Shown here: positions 12,401 to 21,906 of the stretch, piece by piece
Position numbering within the stretch: position 1 is the stretch's first letter
Layout of the letters: the number at the start of each line of letters is the position of its first letter
Source: Massospora cicadina
Taxonomy: Eukaryota > Entomophthoromycota > Entomophthoromycetes > Entomophthorales > Entomophthoraceae
NCBI GenBank assembly: GCA_022478985.1
Contig: JAKSZP010015921.1
Span: forward strand, 98,165-162,164
Length of the DNA stretch: 64,000 bases
Direction: 5' to 3'
The notes under the pieces: model-generated
Database searches by the model: none
Told to the model about the DNA's origin: nothing
The model's input: the letters and a program-made list of their open reading frames with translations, nothing else
Program-made: the position numbers and the translations under genes

Positions 12401-12870
12401 TGATATTCATATATCTGTTGAGGGAGGGCCCAGGTCTTTCTCTTTAGTTGATGGTAGAAAACTGGAATTACCCCATCACTTTATGCCAGGTTAATATGTC
12501 CTAGATGCACTGGATCCTTTGGCACTCCACTGGAGGTAAAGTAAATTTAGATCTGCTTCCCCAAAAATTTCAAAGGTCTCCTACGTCATGTCAACTACCA
12601 CCCCAAAGTGTTGCATAAAAGTGGTTCCAATTAACATGCCATAATTGTCATTGGGTAACACTATCACCAGAGCTACAATGACAATGGACCCAAACTGCAA
12701 AGGTATTGCATTGTACGCTCCCTTAGAGACTGTGTTTTCTGCTCCAGCGGTCCCATACACCAGTTAAAATCCACATAAGGTTTTAATATCAGCTTTGCTA
12801 CCAGATCAGTGGAAACTATGTTAATTGGGGCACCTGTATCAATGATAGTGCAAATTTGGGTTTTGCTATA
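9420..12870 (-). pseudogene. Gypsy pol remnant of copy 3 (protease, RT, RNase H, integrase)
   Basis: Read on the minus strand, the protease motif IDTGAP lies near 12.83 kb. RT follows at about 11.9-11.3 kb, with LIVKKKDGTYWVVIDYQTL, then a YLDNINVFLC active-site block in which the second Asp is Asn. A WLAESTS thumb segment comes next. RNase H lies at 11030-10700 (62-109 codon frame with ECLVVIYAYKQFWVYLHG and DNTLLHWSQN). Integrase lies at about 10.3-9.7 kb, with a degraded DNGA block and a HHSAMG-like stretch, then the C-terminal tail to 9.42 kb. Stops and frameshifts break every domain. The order and the peptides match copy 4. Confidence 0.82.
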
Positions 12871-12902
12871 ACAATGTCACAGTATGTGCACTCAGAGCAA
12901 TA

Positions 12903-13850
12903 TTAATTGTGAGTGTTTAACATGTGGATGTTTAAAGGGTCTCTTTTTTCAAGGAAGCTCCTAATACCCTCACCAACTTTAAGGTATTCTTTAATAGCAT
13001 CTACTGGGAAGGCAACGTTTACCCCCTTTAAAGAAGGTGCATCAGAGAATGGATCCAGCTCATCTGTATAAATTTGATCAACCATTTGGCAGGCATAAGG
13101 CTTAGGTTGCTCCTAAGGTACATCTTCCACCATGTCCTTGGCTTGCGTTTATGTCAATACATTCACCCCTCCAATTGGCTGTTGATATAGAAATGCGTCG
13201 TTGTACTGAGGGACTTCTGCTAAATATGTTGATATGTTCAGGTGGGACATTTAAGGTTGGAATGATGGAGGTAGAGAGTTACATCTTTACTCCGCTCCAA
13301 CTTTTCCCTGGTAGTTTTGGTCCTGCTGTACGTAAGGGACCTAACAGTTAGGGCAACACTGTGCAGGATAACCTTGTAGACCACATTAAAAACATTCAAC
13401 CCCATAGGGCTGACACCCTTGATTATTATAAGATGGGTCTTGCCAATAATTTGATCATGTGCAATAAGCATAGTTAGGCCAATTCAGTAGTTGCGCTGTT
13501 GACAATAAGCAGGTCTAGGGCAAAGGTTGAACTGCTTGGGGTAACTCAATGAAATCTGAACTCGATGAGCAAATTTCCCCAAATAAGAAGGTATGGCAAT
13601 GGCATCAGTATGTTTCCACTTGGTATTGGGTGAGGGGAAGGTTGCAGATAGATGGCACAAAAACTGAACAATTTTAAGCAGGGGTACGTCCTCATCCAAC
13701 ATTTTGATCATGACATTATAAAGCTTGTTGTATGGCTTTACTATGGAGGGTATCACAATGCACATGTCAGATTTGTTAAGTCCCAGCCCCAATCAACATG
13801 TGACTTTCTGCCATAAATTGATCATTAAACGCAGTGTGGGTCTCATCATG
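12903..13850 (-). pseudogene. Gypsy gag remnant of copy 3
   Basis: Two minus-strand frames align with the Gag of copy 4. At 13484-13792 the block DEDVPLLKIVQFLCHLSATF matches EDDVPFLKTVQILCHLSATF there. At 12903-13085 the block SDAPSLKGVNVAFPVDAIKE matches the acidic Gag tail of copy 4. Gag would form the particle that packages element RNA. The zinc-knuckle region between the two blocks is too decayed to read. Stops and frame changes show it is a pseudogene. Confidence 0.78.
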
Positions 13851-14309
13851 CTGAAACCTAATGATCAATAACTCAGCCTTCTGCTGCAACATCTTTGTAA
13901 TTCCTCCAAAAAACTGCAGCACAGTATCCTTCACTTCTCAGTATGAAACATAACTGTTTGGTTGATGACAGGTGACTTGGTTGGCAATTCCAACATCCAA
14001 GGTGGATATTAACGGTTTAACTTTACACCTATCTGAGGATCCTTTCATTGCAAATGCAAATTACTTAAAGAACTTATGAATATTCCCATTGTAATCAAAT
14101 GGAGGCAGCTTATTAATACAAACCTCCTGAAGAAGCTCAACCCACCTTTTGAGCACAGCATTCAAAGCAAGTTTGAGTTCTGTATACTTAACTAATGCAG
14201 CATGTCATGTAAATTCCTCATCAAAACAAGCCTGATGTGACATGGCCAGCAACTGGAAAATTACTATCTTATTTGTGATTGATTGATGGGCCCTTGTAGT
14301 GGACTACAC

Positions 14310-14878
14310 TTTTATAAAATTGGCAGTATAGTGGAAATATGCTGAAGGTTTTGCACAGGGTTAAGCCCACCAAGCAATAGGACTGATGATATGAAGATCG
14401 TCATCCTCAAGGCAAAGTAATAAACTTAATAAATTATGGAGCAGTTGCCCCAATGTCAGTATTTTATATAATATTATATTTTCAGCGGATATTCCATGTT
14501 CCACTTCATCTCTTCTACTAAAAATCCTCCTCTTCCAATCTTCTTGTATCACTTATACATCAGCAACTTCAGTTGATACCAACCCTTTTGCTTATACTAT
14601 GCATTCTTCCATATTCTCATTGGTTCCATCAGAGTTAATTATTTATGAAATTCACTATTGCCTTAGTTCAAGGTGATCTACTCAATATTTGTCATATGTT
14701 GACATCACTTTATCACTTGACTTGGAGGCAATCCACTAATTATTTGTTTGAGGCTTGGTTGCCTATTGCCTTATGTCAAGACAATCTCATCAATATTCAT
14801 ACTACTCAGTTCAGCCAGTCTTGGTATTTTGCCATAAATATGTAGGGATTATCATCCAGTCATATCAGAATCTTGACA
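14310..14878 (-). repeat. 5' LTR of Gypsy copy 3
   Basis: 569 bp, the partner of 8832-9399. In minus orientation it starts TGTCAAGATTCTGATATG, which matches the start of the copy 4 LTR (TGTCATGATTCTGATATT). The primer-binding side at 14290-14309 reads GTGTAGTCCACTACAAGGGC on the minus strand. The 5-bp GTCTG duplication follows at 14879. Confidence 0.85.
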
Positions 14879-14883
14879 GTCTG

Positions 14884-17620
14884 TTTCATTTTTGTTCTCC
14901 AAGGATACTGTCTATACAGTGCCTTGTTTGGTGTATTAGCAAAGCTGTGCTTTTAAGGTATGACGCTATGCACTGATCTTTACACTCTTTGAGAAACATG
15001 AGGAAATCCCCAATAGAAGAGCCTCTTAAATGGGATTAAATATCCCTAGGACTCATTATTCACTAGTTGATTATCTGGTAACTTTGGTGGAAGGCCAGGT
15101 GATCTGGTGGGATTATGATATTACAACATGGCTTAATTGTTCTCCATTTAATGGGAGATCAGAATGGCTACCCATTCCATATTTGTCCTCACCCTTTCCA
15201 TCCCTAATCTGGTGGGTAACACTAGAATATTGATTTTCTATATCTTCAATTGATCCAGTAGTAAATTATGAGGGTGCAGGGCCCAATAGTGAGCACCACT
15301 TATAAGGATTCTGGTAAGAGAAGATGCTTGTTGGTGCCTAGCTTTGGGATTTCTACAGTATTGACTATCATGGCAGCGTCAAACCTCTACAATTGTCCAA
15401 TATCTTGGGGCCAGATAAATATCTATAACAAGAGCTGAAAAATGGAAAATAAGATAGTAGTATAAATGGAAAATGATATATACCATATATAGGGTCTTAT
15501 TCACTCCTCATAAAAAGACTTTCAAAGGATTTAACTGTCAGGAAAACAGCAAGTAAGAATTAGACTGACCTGCCAGCCAGGGTGCCAGAGCACCCAAACA
15601 GCAAACCAGAATACCCAAGGCACTGCTGCTGATATGATAAATATGGAACCAGAAAGGAGTTCCACCAATATCTGCCAGTGAGCCAGAATTTTGTATAGGC
15701 ACAAGATAAAGTACCAGATGCACATGGCCATTAACCCTGAGGGGTACAAGAGCATCAGCAGATAAGGTGGCTTAATTTCAACATATAAAAACTAAATTTT
15801 TAGGGAAGGTTTTTATATGAAAAATTTAAGAAAAAAAATTAACCAACAATTTTCTCAGTGTGATGCGACTGATTAAATAGTCATCAATTTGGAGGGAAGA
15901 CAAGCTAGGATTGGGTCCCACAAGTTTGACCTAACTGGCAAATTAGTTGGGAATGGGTGGGTTAGTTCTCTGGAAACTGACATCAAAAAATTTGTCAGTG
16001 GGCCAAGTTGCTGTCAGTTTGACCTTGAACATCTGAACCAAGGCTCAGCTACATTTCTGATGGTTGGCATGACAGCATTTAGCCTGACAAGCAGCGGGAA
16101 TCCCCCAAGGCCACCCCACATAGGGGTGGGCCCATTTGGTTGGGAACAGGTTTGGGATGCCTAACCTACCCATGTTTGGTCACTGGGCCATTTGTTTGGT
16201 CAGTGGCATTGTGTCAGGTGCAACACCCGATTTGCCAGCAGGAAGCTTCAAAACCTTGTTGATAGTGTCCAATGCTATTACCTGCCCATTGGGGGTGATG
16301 CCTGACAGATTTGGGAGGGGGAGATTTTTTTGATCATCATGTTAACTGAATTGCAACTGTCAGGCATTCCAGCTGATAGATCAGTCTTCATACCTTTTTG
16401 ACCATTTGAAATCTGAGCATAGGGCTGATTGCCACTCAAATTAGTTGCAATCAATTTCATTTTGGTGATCTCAGTGCAGATCTCACTGATTCCTCATAGC
16501 AGTTCTGCTGAGGAGAGTGTGGGTACCAGAAGCAGATATGAAGCAGAAGGGCTGTTACCCAGCGCTCATCTACCATATGAGCAAGATCACCCTGAGTAAT
16601 GAGGGGTATGATCATCCTCTTTGGTACTTTCTTGCTTGGGAATGGGAAAATGGCCTGATCGATGCCCAGAGGATATTCCCTGGGACTTACATTAACCCCT
16701 CAACAGAAGCAATATGATCACATGATCTATTAGTAAAAAATTTTAGTATCACATGTGGTTAAGGGTAAGTCTATGTGGGAGTGGATATGCCTCACGCTCC
16801 AAATTATTTGAGTTGGTTAATCAGTATATAAAACTCTGGATCCATGACAGCTTTTAGATCATCACCATTGGGCCAACTAGTCATTGTGTCAACCTATTGG
16901 GCCAGGTGGTATTTTTAGTATCATCAGCAACTTTATTTGGATGCTGATTTATACAATGATTGATAAGTTTATAAACCAGACTTTCACATTTAGAATTGAG
17001 AGAACAGGTTTTAGATTATACCAATCGTATGATTTAAATTATCTAGCATCAAGCTGTTTCCATCATCTTTAGCCAGTGGGTAGCTTCGATATATTTTAAC
17101 TTAATAATAGTTACGCTACCTTTTGCCAATTGGGTAACTTTAAAGTATTTTCACTCCCTCTGATTCCTTTCAACTCTAGCTTCTGATCGGATGGATCAGC
17201 TGGTAAATTTTTTTATAATGCTTACCAACTTAAAAGCTATAAAATGGGTTGATCCAACTATTAGTACCTGAACTAAATTTTATCTAAATAGGGGGGTGAA
17301 CTTTGGAGTTAGTTTGTTAAAACACTTTTATAAGGTATTATGAATATTAACCGATCCAAGCTTCTTTGTACCTGGATATTCTTCTCCAAAAGAGCAAACG
17401 TTATATGGGTGGCAAGCACTTTCTAAAGATAGATTGTCCAATTTAAGTTATGAGCCATATATAAAATGCTCACGGCCTAGTACCTGGCATAAAAGTCTCC
17501 CGAAACCCTTTTACACCTTGAGTTTTAAGGGATCGTTAATAATCCATATTTTTACAGAGGTTGAGCTGGTAAAAAGGTCTTATCTACTTAATAAAAAAAT
17601 TTCATTCACTGGCTGACTGA
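14884..17620. other. Unassigned, CpG-poor region
   Basis: I see no gene that I can defend. The longest frames (15889-16164 plus, 91 codons; 16517-16717 plus, 66 codons; 15531-15755 minus, 74 codons) show no known motif and sit among stops. Between about 15.56 and 15.75 kb the DNA is rich in CCAG/TGCCAG words. The base composition and lack of CpG resemble the decayed retroelements, so an old unrecognised element is the likeliest content. No LTR pair or terminal inverted repeat was found. Confidence 0.3.
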
Positions 17621-17622
17621 CA

Positions 17623-17926
17623 TCTGAAACCTTCGAGTCTGATAGGGTCAATCTATTTGGGTGAGTGGGTGAGAATTGGTAAATAAGATCGAATCTGTAA
17701 CTATCGAGTATGATAGGTTCAATCTATTTGGGTGAGTGGGTGAGATTTGGCGAATATTATCTAATAATTCACCAAATTGTTCACCTGAAACTAATCAAGT
17801 CTGATAAGTTTAATTTATTAGGGTGAATGGGTGAGAATTAGCAAATAAGATCGAATCAGAAATTATCGAGCCTGATAAATTCAATCTATTAGGGCGGGTG
17901 GGTGAGAATTGGCGAATATTATCTAA
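17623..17926. repeat. Tandem repeat with 71/91-bp alternation (162-bp higher-order unit)
   Basis: The block around AGTCTGATAGG recurs at 17636, 17707, 17798 and 17869, giving spacings of 71, 91 and 71 bp. Each block goes on to GGTGAGTGGGTGAGA. The longer member carries GAATATTATCTAATAATTCACC, and its second occurrence is split by the Helitron at 17927-19371. The sequence resumes at 19372 with TAATTCACCAAATTG and ends near 19400. The block therefore has two copies of a 162-bp unit plus a fragment. Confidence 0.8.
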
Positions 17927-18489
17927 CTAGGTGACCCATGCGAATACTTCGCATCACTTCTGGTAATAGGATTCCTTATACGACTATCCTATGGATAGTA
18001 CTTAATCAATAAAAATAGATTATTGCAAATAACGAATGATGCAAACTGGTATTAACATAACAAAAATAAAAATATAATTTTTAAATAAAAAAACCAATTT
18101 TGAAGTTGTGAAAAAATAATAATAAAAAATTAGTAAATATACAAATAGTGTGATGTATATTTCAAAATAAATTTTTTTCTAATTCAAATGAAAATATTTT
18201 ATCATATTATTTGTATATCTACTAATTTTTTAACAAAAAACTTACTATTTTTATAAGAAAATTTACTTTTTTCAGAAATTATGACAACAAACGCTTGCTA
18301 CCTCAATATTATTGAGGTTAGAATAGTGCTCCACTGCTTTTGCAAATGTTGTATTATTTGTTTTAATTTGATTGACACGTTGTTTATACAATTATACGTT
18401 GTTTGTACGTTTATTTATTTATACGTTTATTCTATTCTATTCAGAGACTTCGGCACCACCACGACACTTTATACATGTAATTTTTAAAT

Positions 18490-18768
18490 TATAAATTTTA
18501 TTCGAGGTAGGCCGACCTGGGGACGATACCGCACAATTAGGGAAGTGAAGAGAATGGGAAAGGAGGATAAAACCCGGAAAACCTCCATGCGCGGTGTATG
18601 ATAGGCCAGGAACTCCATGGACCGCCTTTGCTATTCGCTATCTCGGTTTGGGGCATTGGTGCGCAACGCCAACAGTCAAAATCGTCCCCTACCCAAAGTC
18701 TATTACCAGGATCGAACTCGGGAGGCAGTGGTAGAGGGTCCATACTCTAACACTGGGGTATCCTCCCT
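18490..18768 (-). mobile_element. tRNA-related SINE, full length
   Basis: 279 bp on the minus strand, flanked by a perfect 14-bp target duplication TGTAATTTTTAAAT (18476-18489 and 18769-18782). It starts AGGGAGGATACCCCAGTG and has a polymerase III B-box-like GAGTTCGATCC about 50 bases in. It ends in a CTCGAATAAAATT-type tail rather than a long A-run. It is similar along its whole length to the copy at 21505-21782. It is nested in the Helitron and so is younger than it. Confidence 0.9.
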
Positions 18769-18961
18769 TGTAATTTTTAAATGAAATTTTTAAAATATAA
18801 TTTTTTAATGAAAACATTAATTTTAAGATATTTACTTATTTTTTGCCATTAGAGGTAAAAATAATCTTCAAAATGGCGTATCAAACATTAATTTTGATAC
18901 AGTATTAAGAGAGATATTTCATACCAATAAAAATACACATTTGAGAAATAATATATAGAGA

Positions 18962-19030
18962 TTCAAACACCTGACCTTTATAAAATTTAAGTAGAACCAA
19001 ACGCCGAGACGATTATGCTTGAGGAGATAA
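18962..19030 (-). other. Degenerate tRNA-like segment between two Helitron 5' termini
   Basis: The minus strand reads AGCATAATCGTCTCGGCGTT, like the A-box and D-arm of a tRNA of the Asn/Ile type, and then GGTCAGGTGTTTGAATC, like a B-box and T-arm. The middle is longer than a normal anticodon arm and does not pair well, so this is not a functional tRNA gene. The same segment stands at 21438-21453 plus 29758-29830, in the same position relative to a Helitron 5' end. Confidence 0.55.
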
Positions 19031-19382
19031 TTGTAAAATCAATTGTGTTTTTGATTCATTTTGATTAGCTAACTTGCTAATTAGTTAAATGACTACTAAC
19101 CACTAACAAAACCATTTAAAATATCGAATCAAACGAATACCAAACTGCTCAGCCGTAACAATATAGCGAATATCATCGAGAACATATAGAAGTTTCACTT
19201 GTTACATATAAAACTTTTTATTTTACTATGAAAAGAATATTTTATCTATTTTTTGTCATTAGAGGGAAAAATAATCTTCAAAATGGCGTATCAAATATTA
19301 ATTTTGATACAGTATTAAGGGAGATATTTCACACCGACAAAAAAACACCTTTGAGAAATAATATATAGAGATAATTCACCAA

Positions 19383-19699
19383 ATTGCTCACCTGAAACAA
19401 CAAAAATCAGTATTAGAGTTTAAGTAGATTAAGTAGTTAGGATAATCAGCTCACCAGCCACGAGGGCAACAGAGAAGCTGTTAGTCTGAGTGGCTTGAGA
19501 GTAGTGCTGGCACAGCCTATAGGCTACAATGTGAGCTTATCAACTGATAAACTAAATACCGTAGCGAAGCACGGTATCTGGATATTAGGTTTATATATTT
19601 TAAAAACCTGCCTAATTTGGTTCGTCTAATTAATAAAATACTTTTGGCAAGTTAAGTAGAAGTTGATTTAGTAGTTTGGAAGATATGTCACATACTCAA
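19383..19699. other. Non-coding stretch with conserved hairpin and Helitron-like hairpin
   Basis: After the tandem-repeat remnant there is no gene. It holds the two-stem hairpin listed separately (19457-19494). At 19556-19571 it also has CCGTAGCGAAGCACGG, the hairpin that ends the Helitrons of this window. That copy is followed by a decayed terminus (TTAG instead of CTAG), so it may be an old Helitron 3' end. Confidence 0.5.
19457..19494 (+). other. Two-stem hairpin motif, copy 1
   Basis: An outer stem GCCAC/GTGGC encloses an inner stem AACAG/CTGTT with loop AGAAG, separated by GAGGGC on one side and AGTCTGA on the other. The same arrangement with small changes occurs at 47298-47335 and 47438-47475. 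The sequence does not match a ribozyme, snoRNA or tRNA that I recognise. Confidence 0.6.
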
Positions 19700-20013
19700 T
19701 GATTTTAAGTATAAAGAGAAGTTTCGGGTAGCAGTATGGTGTTATTTGATTGATTCTATAGGTTTATTTTGGTTGGTCGAGTGGTTGATGGTTTTTGGTT
19801 AAATCGATAGGACATAGTTTAGTTTTGAGGGGTGATTAGTTATTGGCTGTTTTGATAAGTTCAGTTAGGTTTACCTGAGTGGTTGGTGGTTTTTGATTCG
19901 ATTGAGCAATTAGATTTGGTTGAGTGGTTTTGTTTATCTATAATATAAAATCTAAATTAATAAATTGAAAATTAATTTTAGACACCGTAGCGAAGTACGG
20001 GTAAATCGGGTAG
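19700..20013 (+). mobile_element. Helitron 3'-terminal fragment
   Basis: The stretch aligns with the last 280 bases of the Helitron ending at 31544, sharing GAGCAATTAGATTTGG and the terminal hairpin CCGTAGCGAAG(T/C)ACGG. It ends GTAG followed by T at 20014, one base off the canonical CTAG-T. I found no 5' terminus for it, so I call it a fragment. Confidence 0.7.
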
Positions 20014-21083
20014 TTTTATAAAAATTTCAAAGTGGGTTGACCCGTAACCGATTTAAAAGCTTTAAATAACCAAATACTTGAAGTGGATTGTTGGGTCTAG
20101 CTAACCTATCCGAGTTGAACTGACCAACCTTATTCGTAGAGGCGCTAGGTTCGTATGGGGGAGGCTGGCTCGGCATCTCGGGGTAAACTGGAAAATTAGA
20201 CCACCCCAAACTTAATCGCTGGTTGAATAAAGTTTGGTGGAAGTTGGGTACCACTCTATTCTGGCGTGATAGCCAACTATACAGCTGAGTGATACGCGAG
20301 GTAGGATTATAGGGTTAAGTACGCTTATGTTTACTGGATCAGCTATACAGTATCTTTGACAACAACTAGAGTATGTCGGTGTACAACTATTGATTTATAA
20401 ACTGTGTGAAAATAGGGTAAGCTAATAATATCCGATGTCACAAATAATGGGTAATAATAACTACCATCCCGCCAAGTAACTTAATCCCCACTTAACCTCT
20501 GTACTTTAGAGTGATGAGGTTAGATGGGATACCATCCCCCTAAACCCTACGGTTACGATAATCTGTGGATGGGTTCCTTCAACTTTAATCATCCACCTTA
20601 TAGGTAGGATAGTCTAATAAGTTGATAAGGTATTTGGGTAAAAGGTTCTACCAAAGTTAGGTGAAGTTAATTAGGGTTAACCCCCAACTATAACTTTAGC
20701 TTAAGGGTATACGGAGCTCGGATCGACGAGCGGTTTTTTTAACTTATGGGGACCTCGATTGGAGGTTATTTTTAAGTCAGGCTGGTTTATCAACCCCAAC
20801 CACGATCGATTCTAAAGTTATTGGGGGGTAGGATGGATACCAAACTTATACTTGCTTAAAACCGAGGTTATCAGCCCTACCGTTAAGTTATACCCAAAAA
20901 CATCTAAACTAAATCCAAATCTAAAGTTCCAACACCCCTCCAACCTAAACCCTATCCAGCCTCATCAGTTAAGGTACCGATAACTCCAGCTAAACAAGTC
21001 TAGGTAACCGGTAATGGGTATAGGTACCTTGATCTTGAATAAAAACCTTGAATCTAGATTAATACGAGCATTCAACATCGATA
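20014..21083. other. Unassigned region retaining CpG
   Basis: No gene or repeat recognised. Unlike the retroelements it still has many CpG dinucleotides, as does the island at 31.5-34.5 kb on the other side of the Helitron. The two were probably contiguous before the Helitron inserted. The longest frame (20027-20254 minus, 75 codons) shows no motif. Confidence 0.4.
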
Positions 21084-21504
21084 TCTATATATATATAAAT
21101 GAATGCATGTGTGTATGTATGTCTCGAATGCATTCCTATACCATTCATCCAATTGTGATGAAACTTTGGTGAGTTGTTGTGTGCATGCCTGAGAAAATTT
21201 ATAATTTTAAAAAATATTATTTTAATAGTAAAATAAAAAGTTTTATATGTAACAAGTGAAAATCCTATATATACTTCGATGGTATTCGCTATATTGTTAC
21301 AGCTGAGCAGTTTAAATTTGTTTGATTTGATATTTTATACGGTTTTGTTAAGTGGTTAGTGGTCATTTGGCTAATTATTAAGTTAATTTAAATCAAGACT
21401 TTGAATCTAAAGTCCGATTGATTTTAAAAATACCTCCTCTAGCATAATCGGCTAATTTTTCTCTCACAAATATCACTTTTTATAACAAAAAGTGAATTGA
21501 ACAA

Positions 21505-21782
21505 AGGGAGGATACCCCAGTGGTAGAGTATGGACCCTCTACCACTGCCTCCCGAGTTTGATCCTGGTAATAGACTTTGGGTAGGGGACAATTTTGACTG
21601 TGTTGGTGTTGCGCACCAATGCCTCAAACTGAGATAGCGAATAGCAAAGGCGGTCCATAGAGTTCCTGGCCTATCATACACTGTGCATGGAGGTTTTCCA
21701 GGTTTTATCCTCCTTTCCTATTTTCTTCACTTCCCTAATCTGTGCGGTATCATCCCAGGTTGGCCCACCTCAAATAAAATTT
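21505..21782 (+). mobile_element. tRNA-related SINE, full length, youngest copy
   Basis: 278 bp with a perfect 18-bp target duplication AAAAAGTGAATTGAACAA (21487-21504 and 21783-21800). The head GGGAGGATACCCCAGTGG carries an A-box-like TGGTAGAGTATGG at 21521-21533 and a B-box-like GAGTTTGATCC at 21554-21564. The head also folds: CAGTGGTAGAG pairs with CTCTACCACTG (11 bp, 8-nt loop), enclosed by GGGAGG/CCTCCC. The body ends CTCAAATAAAATTT. It was inserted after the LINE, in whose leader it lies. SINEs are moved by a LINE in trans; whether this LINE is the partner is not shown, since their 3' ends differ. Confidence 0.92.
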
Positions 21783-21906
21783 AAAAAGTGAATTGAACAA
21801 GAATTAAGAGAGCAATCAACTGCCATAGTGCACTGCAATTTTATAGAGCAGTGAACAAAGGCCAACCAAGCGTAGGGAAGTCTAGCCGCCCATCTGTGCA
21901 CAGCAC

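Larger units (their letters stand above)
8832..14878 (-). mobile_element. Complete Ty3/Gypsy LTR retrotransposon, family A copy 3
   Basis: Two similar LTRs in inverse orientation to the plus strand (8832-9399 and 14310-14878) enclose Gag, protease, RT, RNase H and integrase remnants in that order on the minus strand. A perfect 5-bp target duplication GTCTG lies at 8827-8831 and 14879-14883. In minus orientation a polypurine tract (GGGAGGGGGTAA) abuts the 3' LTR at 9400-9411, and the primer site starting GTGTAGTCCACTACAAGGGC abuts the 5' LTR. At about 6.05 kb it has normal length and, unlike copy 4, no extra DNA between pol and the 3' LTR. All frames carry stops, so it is dead. Confidence 0.88.
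17927..19371 (-). mobile_element. Non-autonomous Helitron with intact termini
   Basis: On the minus strand the element starts TCTCTATATATTATTTCTC at 19371 and ends CTAG at 17927. About 11 bases before the end lies a hairpin with a 7-bp stem (ATGCGAA-GTA-TTCGCAT). It sits between A (17926) and T (19372), the Helitron target. Joining the flanks gives GAATATTATCTAATAATTCA, which is exactly the uninterrupted sequence in the neighbouring tandem repeat (17751-17770), so an empty site is present in the window. It encodes no Rep/helicase and must have been moved in trans. A SINE is nested at 18490-18768 and a second 5' terminus lies at 18961. Confidence 0.9.

Noticed and set aside
8830..14878. Target duplication read as AAGTC with LTR starting at TG 8830
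   Set aside because: The right flank does not match AAGTC; moving the border to 8832 gives a perfect GTCTG on both sides and a terminus explained by decay.
19457..19494. Hammerhead or other small self-cleaving ribozyme
   Set aside because: The CTGA in the spacer is not followed by the rest of a hammerhead core, and no GAAA partner or third stem is present.
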